Of a DNA stretch of 9,759 nt, positions 6,654-9,759 are shown piece after piece; within the stretch, counting starts at the first letter, position 1; every line of letters begins with the position of its first letter. Position numbers and translations under genes: made by a program. Source of the stretch: an uncultured Bacilli bacterium. GTDB lineage: Bacteria; Bacillota_I; Bacilli_A; RF39; UBA660. The notes under the pieces were generated by a model. The model ran no database searches and was not told where the DNA came from. It worked only from the letters and a program-made list of their open reading frames with translations. The DNA lies in NCBI GenBank assembly GCA_934133015.1, contig CAKPAQ010000021.1:1-9759 (forward strand), read 5' to 3'.

Positions 6654-6683
6654 TTGAATAAAGCATACCTTAACCAGTATCAT
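6654..6683 (+). promoter_or_regulatory. Candidate promoter for the dUTPase gene
   Basis: TTGAAT (6654-6659), an 18-nt spacer and TATCAT (6678-6683, 5 of 6). The -10 overlaps the -10 of the opposite-strand promoter at 6682-6687, so the two could exclude each other. It would leave a leader of about 165 nt before the ATG at 6856. Confidence 0.35.
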
Positions 6684-6711
6684 TGTATTACGCGAAACAT
6701 TAGTCCGTCAA
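6682..6711 (-). promoter_or_regulatory. Candidate promoter for the MazG-like gene
   Basis: On the minus strand TTGACG (6711-6706), an 18-nt spacer and TACAAT (6687-6682). Each box matches 5 of 6. The 5' leader to the ATG at 6584 would be about 90 nt. Confidence 0.45.
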
Positions 6712-6725
6712 TGTGAACATTATTT

Positions 6726-6739
6726 ATAGTTAGTACTAT
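6726..6739. repeat. Short inverted repeat in the dUTPase leader
   Basis: ATAGT-TAGT-ACTAT is a perfect 5-bp inverted repeat between the divergent promoter pair and the dUTPase start. It could be an operator half-site pair or chance in AT-rich DNA. Confidence 0.2.
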
Positions 6740-6855
6740 CTTACAACATCAGTTAGTTGCTAAATACTAATTTTAATGATAAAATACATCATATAATCCG
6801 ATTAATTAACAATATCGATAATCAATCTATAGATCTTAAGAAAGAAGTGACATTT

Positions 6856-7344
6856 ATGTTAAACATAGAAAATATATATAAAGAAACAAAATATTTAGAC
6901 GATTTATTTTCATTACAATTTGATATCAAATCTCCTGAAATTATAAAAAAATATAAACTTGAATTATTGGTAGAATTTGGAGAACTAGCTAACGAAACAA
7001 GATGTTTTAAATTTTGGTCAAAAAATCAAACTGGTGAAAAAAATCGTATATTAGAAGAATATATTGATTGTTTATTTATGATATTATATTTTTGTAACAT
7101 TGCAAATGTATCTTTAAGGGAAAATTTTTCTGCAACAAGTAACAAGGATATTATAGAAACATTTCTGACGCTTTATAAATTAGGAAATGATTTAACCCAA
7201 AAACTTGAAAAAGAAACTGTAAAAAAATTATTAGTAGAAATACTATATCTTTCACAATTGCTTGGATTCACATTAGAAGATTTAACAGATGAAACGAAAC
7301 GAAAAAGCCAAATTATCCAAAAAAGATTAAAAAGTAATTATTAA
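6856..7344 (+). CDS. Dimeric all-alpha dUTP diphosphatase (dUTPase_2 / MazG superfamily)
   Basis: The start chosen is the ATG at 6856, with an AGAAGTGA-like site just upstream; the longer frame begins at a TTG (6757) whose first 33 residues look unlike the family. The product is 162 aa, the normal size. The core LELLVEFGELANETRCFKFW is the hallmark of the dimeric dUTPase family: E40 and E43 begin the first metal-binding helix, followed by KFW. It is followed by ILEEYIDCLFMILYF with E67/E68 and D71. The enzyme hydrolyses dUTP (and probably dUDP) to dUMP, keeping uracil out of DNA and supplying thymidylate synthesis. It is unrelated to trimeric Dut. It is convergent with ppdK, sharing a terminator, and divergent from another NTP pyrophosphohydrolase gene. 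Such genes are common in Bacillota chromosomes and phages; no phage genes are seen here. Confidence 0.85.
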   Translation: MLNIENIYKETKYLDDLFSLQFDIKSPEIIKKYKLELLVEFGELANETRCFKFWSKNQTGEKNRILEEYIDCLFMILYFCNIANVSLRENFSATSNKDIIETFLTLYKLGNDLTQKLEKETVKKLLVEILYLSQLLGFTLEDLTDETKRKSQIIQKRLKSNY

Positions 7345-7363
7345 ATGTATCGGTTTTTATAAG

Positions 7364-7388
7364 AAAAAAAGAGCCTTTTGGCTCTTTT
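7364..7388. terminator. Terminator usable in both directions, between dUTPase and ppdK
   Basis: AAAAGAGCC (7367-7375), loop TTTT, GGCTCTTTT (7380-7388) form a 9-bp perfect stem. The minus strand is followed by seven T, a strong terminator for ppdK. The plus strand has four T and then an AT-rich tail, adequate for the dUTPase gene. Confidence 0.85.
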
Positions 7389-7417
7389 AATATTTTATTA
7401 TTTCACGCTTTTGTGTT

Positions 7418-9759
7418 CTATTTTTCATTTGCTTTAATTGCAGCTTGAGCAGCAGCAAGTCTAGCTACTGGAACTCTAAATGGAGAACATGAAACATAAT
7501 CAAGTCCAACATTATGGTAGAACTCAATTGACTTAGGATCTCCACCAGTTTCACCACATACACCTAAATGAATGTCAGGTCTAGTAGCTTTACCTAATTT
7601 AACAGCTGTTTCAATAAGTTTACCAACTCCGATTTGGTCAAGAGTCTTAAATGGATCTTCTTCATAAATCTTTTTATCATAATATGAAGGCAAGAATTTT
7701 CCAGCATCATCTCTTGAGAAACCAAATGTCATTTGTGTTAAATCATTAGTACCAAATGAGAAGAATTCTGCTTCTTTAGCTATTTCATCAGCAGTTAATG
7801 CAGCTCTTGGAATTTCAATCATAGTACCAACCATATATTTAAGTTCAACACCAGCATTTTTAATTTCTTCATCAGCTGTTTCAACAACTACTTCTTTAAC
7901 GTATTTTAATTCTTTTACTTCTCCAACAAGTGGAATCATAATTTCAGGAACAACATTCCAATCCGGATGTTTCTTTTTAGTATTAATCGCAGCTCTAATA
8001 ACAGCTTTTGTTTGCATTCTAGCAATTTCTGGATAAGTAACTGCTAAACGACATCCTCTATGTCCCATCATAGGGTTAAATTCATGAAGTGCAGCAATTA
8101 TTTCTTTAATTCTTTCTACTGACTTACCTTGACTATCAGCAAGTTTCTTAATATCAGCTTCTTCTGTAGGAACGAATTCATGTAGAGGTGGATCCAAATA
8201 TCTAATAACAACTGAATCACCTTCAAGTGCTTCATATAATTGCTCAAAATCATTTTGTTGGTAAGGTAAAATCTTTTCAAGTGCAGTTTCTCTTTCTTCA
8301 AGTGTATCAGCACAAATCATTTCTCTAAATGCTGCAATTCTATCTGCTTCAAAGAACATGTGTTCAGTACGGCAAAGACCAATACCTTCTGCACCAAGTT
8401 CATGAGCTTTTTTAGCATCTCTTGGAGTATCTGCATTAGTTCTAACTCTTAGTTTTCTGAACTTATCTGCCCAAGACATAACACGTTCAAACTCACCTAC
8501 TATAGTAGCATCAACTGTAGGAATAATTCCATCATAAATACATCCTGTAGTACCATCAATTGAAATATAATCTCCTTCATGGAAAGTCTTACCAGCTAAA
8601 GTGAATTTCTTATTTTCTTCATCCATAGCTATATCTCCACATCCAGATACACAGCAAGTTCCCATACCACGAGCAACTACTGCAGCATGGCTAGTCATAC
8701 CACCACGAACTGTCAAAATACCTTGACTAGCTTTCATACCAGTGATATCTTCTGGAGAAGTTTCAAGTCTAACTAATACAACTTTTTCTCCTCTTTCTTT
8801 CCAATTAACTGCATCTTCTGCAGAGAATACTATTTTACCACAAGCAGCACCAGGAGATGCACCTAAACCTTTACCAATTGGTTTTACTTCTTTTAATTTT
8901 TCTGAATCAAATTGTGGGTGAAGTAATGTATCTAAGTTACGAGGATCAATCATTGCAACAGCTTCTTCTTCAGTACGCATTCCTTCATCTACTAAATCAC
9001 AAGCAATTTTTAAAGCTGCCTTAGCAGTACGTTTTCCATTTCTTGTTTGTAACATATAAAGTTTACCATGTTCAACAGTAAATTCCATATCTTGCATATC
9101 TCTATAATGACTTTCAAGAGTTGCACAAACTTCTTTAAATTGTTTAAATGCTTCTGGGAATTTTTCTTCCATTTCAGAAATATGCATTGGTGTTCTAACC
9201 CCAGCAACAACGTCTTCACCTTGAGCATTAGTTAAGAATTCTCCAAACAATCCTTTTTCTCCAGTTGCTGGATCACGAGTAAATGCAACACCTGTACCAC
9301 AATCATCACCCATATTACCGAATGCCATTGATTGTACATTTACTGCAGTTCCCCATGAATAAGGAATATCATTGTCTCTTCTATATACATTAGCTCTTGG
9401 ATTATCCCATGATCTAAATACTGCTTTAATAGCTCCCATTAATTGTTCTTTTGGATCATCTGGGAAATCTGAACCAATCTTATTTTTATATTCAACCTTA
9501 AATTGATTAGCTAACTCTTGTAAATCTTCAGCAGTTAATTCTACATCTAACTTAACATTTTTCTTAGCTTTCATTTGATCTATTAATTCTTCAAAGTATT
9601 TCTTTCCAACTTCCATTACTACATCAGAATACATTTGAATAAATCTTCTATAACAATCCCAAGCCCAACGAGGATTGTTTGACTTTTCTGCAAGTACTTT
9701 AACAACTTCTTCATTTAAACCTAAATTCAAAATTGTATCCATCATACCTGGCATTGAAG
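7418..9759 (-). CDS. ppdK: Pyruvate, phosphate dikinase, C-terminal ~780 residues (5' end outside window)
   Basis: The frame is open to the right edge. The first ATG at 9754 is internal, because SMPGMMDTILNLGLN is the conserved stretch near residue 100 of the ~875-aa enzyme, so about 100 N-terminal residues are missing. Counting from that Met, the end of the ATP-grasp domain is seen at 140-240 (NMGDDCGTGVAFTRDP, YMLQTRNGKRT). The swivelling phosphohistidine domain follows, with TVRGGMTSHAAVVARGMG (H356). The PEP/pyruvate TIM barrel has LCRTEHMFF, MGHRGCRL, GTMIEIPRAAL and FGTNDLTQM, and ends with GVCGETGG (catalytic C733) and YVSCSPFRVPVARLA. It interconverts PEP, AMP and PPi with pyruvate, ATP and Pi in cytoplasmic glycolysis/gluconeogenesis. 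All key residues visible are intact. Codon use is visibly less AT-extreme than in the genes to the left, fitting a well-expressed core gene. It ends at the terminator at 7364-7388. Confidence 0.98.
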   Translation of the reverse strand, partial: SMPGMMDTILNLGLNEEVVKVLAEKSNNPRWAWDCYRRFIQMYSDVVMEVGKKYFEELIDQMKAKKNVKLDVELTAEDLQELANQFKVEYKNKIGSDFPDDPKEQLMGAIKAVFRSWDNPRANVYRRDNDIPYSWGTAVNVQSMAFGNMGDDCGTGVAFTRDPATGEKGLFGEFLTNAQGEDVVAGVRTPMHISEMEEKFPEAFKQFKEVCATLESHYRDMQDMEFTVEHGKLYMLQTRNGKRTAKAALKIACDLVDEGMRTEEEAVAMIDPRNLDTLLHPQFDSEKLKEVKPIGKGLGASPGAACGKIVFSAEDAVNWKERGEKVVLVRLETSPEDITGMKASQGILTVRGGMTSHAAVVARGMGTCCVSGCGDIAMDEENKKFTLAGKTFHEGDYISIDGTTGCIYDGIIPTVDATIVGEFERVMSWADKFRKLRVRTNADTPRDAKKAHELGAEGIGLCRTEHMFFEADRIAAFREMICADTLEERETALEKILPYQQNDFEQLYEALEGDSVVIRYLDPPLHEFVPTEEADIKKLADSQGKSVERIKEIIAALHEFNPMMGHRGCRLAVTYPEIARMQTKAVIRAAINTKKKHPDWNVVPEIMIPLVGEVKELKYVKEVVVETADEEIKNAGVELKYMVGTMIEIPRAALTADEIAKEAEFFSFGTNDLTQMTFGFSRDDAGKFLPSYYDKKIYEEDPFKTLDQIGVGKLIETAVKLGKATRPDIHLGVCGETGGDPKSIEFYHNVGLDYVSCSPFRVPVARLAAAQAAIKANEK

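Noticed and set aside
6757..6855. 33-residue N-terminal extension of the dUTPase from TTG
   Set aside because: The extension does not resemble the family N-terminus and the ATG at 6856 gives the normal length.
8116..8313. 65-aa minus-strand ORF inside ppdK
   Set aside because: It is an alternative frame of the strongly conserved ppdK coding sequence, Leu/Lys-rich, with no family resemblance.
9010..9228. 72-aa minus-strand ORF inside ppdK
   Set aside because: Another shadow frame within ppdK with no RBS or recognisable domain.
1..9759. CRISPR array, tRNA/rRNA, insertion sequence or integrase
   Set aside because: I saw no direct repeats with spacers, no tRNA-like cloverleaf or CCA end, and no transposase or recombinase motifs on either strand.

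Overview
The window comes from a very AT-rich, low-GC Gram-positive genome (Bacillota; a gut Clostridia or RF39/Bacilli-type lineage is plausible). It uses the standard code: Trp is TGG in the core gene and TGA acts as a stop. Promoters match TTGACA/TATAAT and several starts have clear AGGAGG-type ribosome binding sites. A conserved core gene, pyruvate phosphate dikinase, sits at the right end. The other ~7.3 kb is an AT-richer block of small metabolic and accessory genes, mostly on the minus strand.

Layout from right to left. 7418-9759 (-) is the C-terminal ~780 residues of ppdK, whose 5' end lies outside the window. A strong terminator usable in both directions at 7364-7388 separates it from a convergent all-alpha dUTPase gene (6856-7344, +). 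The dUTPase gene is divergent from a MazG-like NTP pyrophosphohydrolase gene (6264-6584, -), so two nucleotide-pool-cleaning enzymes share one intergenic region. Next on the minus strand comes a decayed ketopantoate-reductase-family gene (5467-6114), broken by a 1-nt frameshift in an A7 tract and a large internal deletion. It is followed by a nucleotidyltransferase (4632-5432) and an unusual fusion of a histidine phosphatase to a family-2-type glycosyltransferase (3070-4596).

The most interesting part is 1-3000 (-). A consensus promoter (2954-2982) drives a 45-codon leader ORF with a strong Shine-Dalgarno. The leader's stop codon lies in the loop of a 13-bp hairpin that ends in a U-run just before the ribosome binding site of an RSH (RelA/SpoT homologue) gene. 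This is the architecture of a translation-coupled attenuator. The RSH protein keeps the (p)ppGpp hydrolase signature but is truncated after TGS, and the catalytic Glu of its synthetase motif is Gln. Translationally coupled downstream are a degenerate class I aminoacyl-tRNA-synthetase-like protein and a peptidase E (S51)/class I glutamine amidotransferase-like protein that runs off the left edge. I infer a translation-stress-responsive cassette (leader, RSH hydrolase, aaRS-like protein, PepE-like protein). No function for the whole cassette is known to me.
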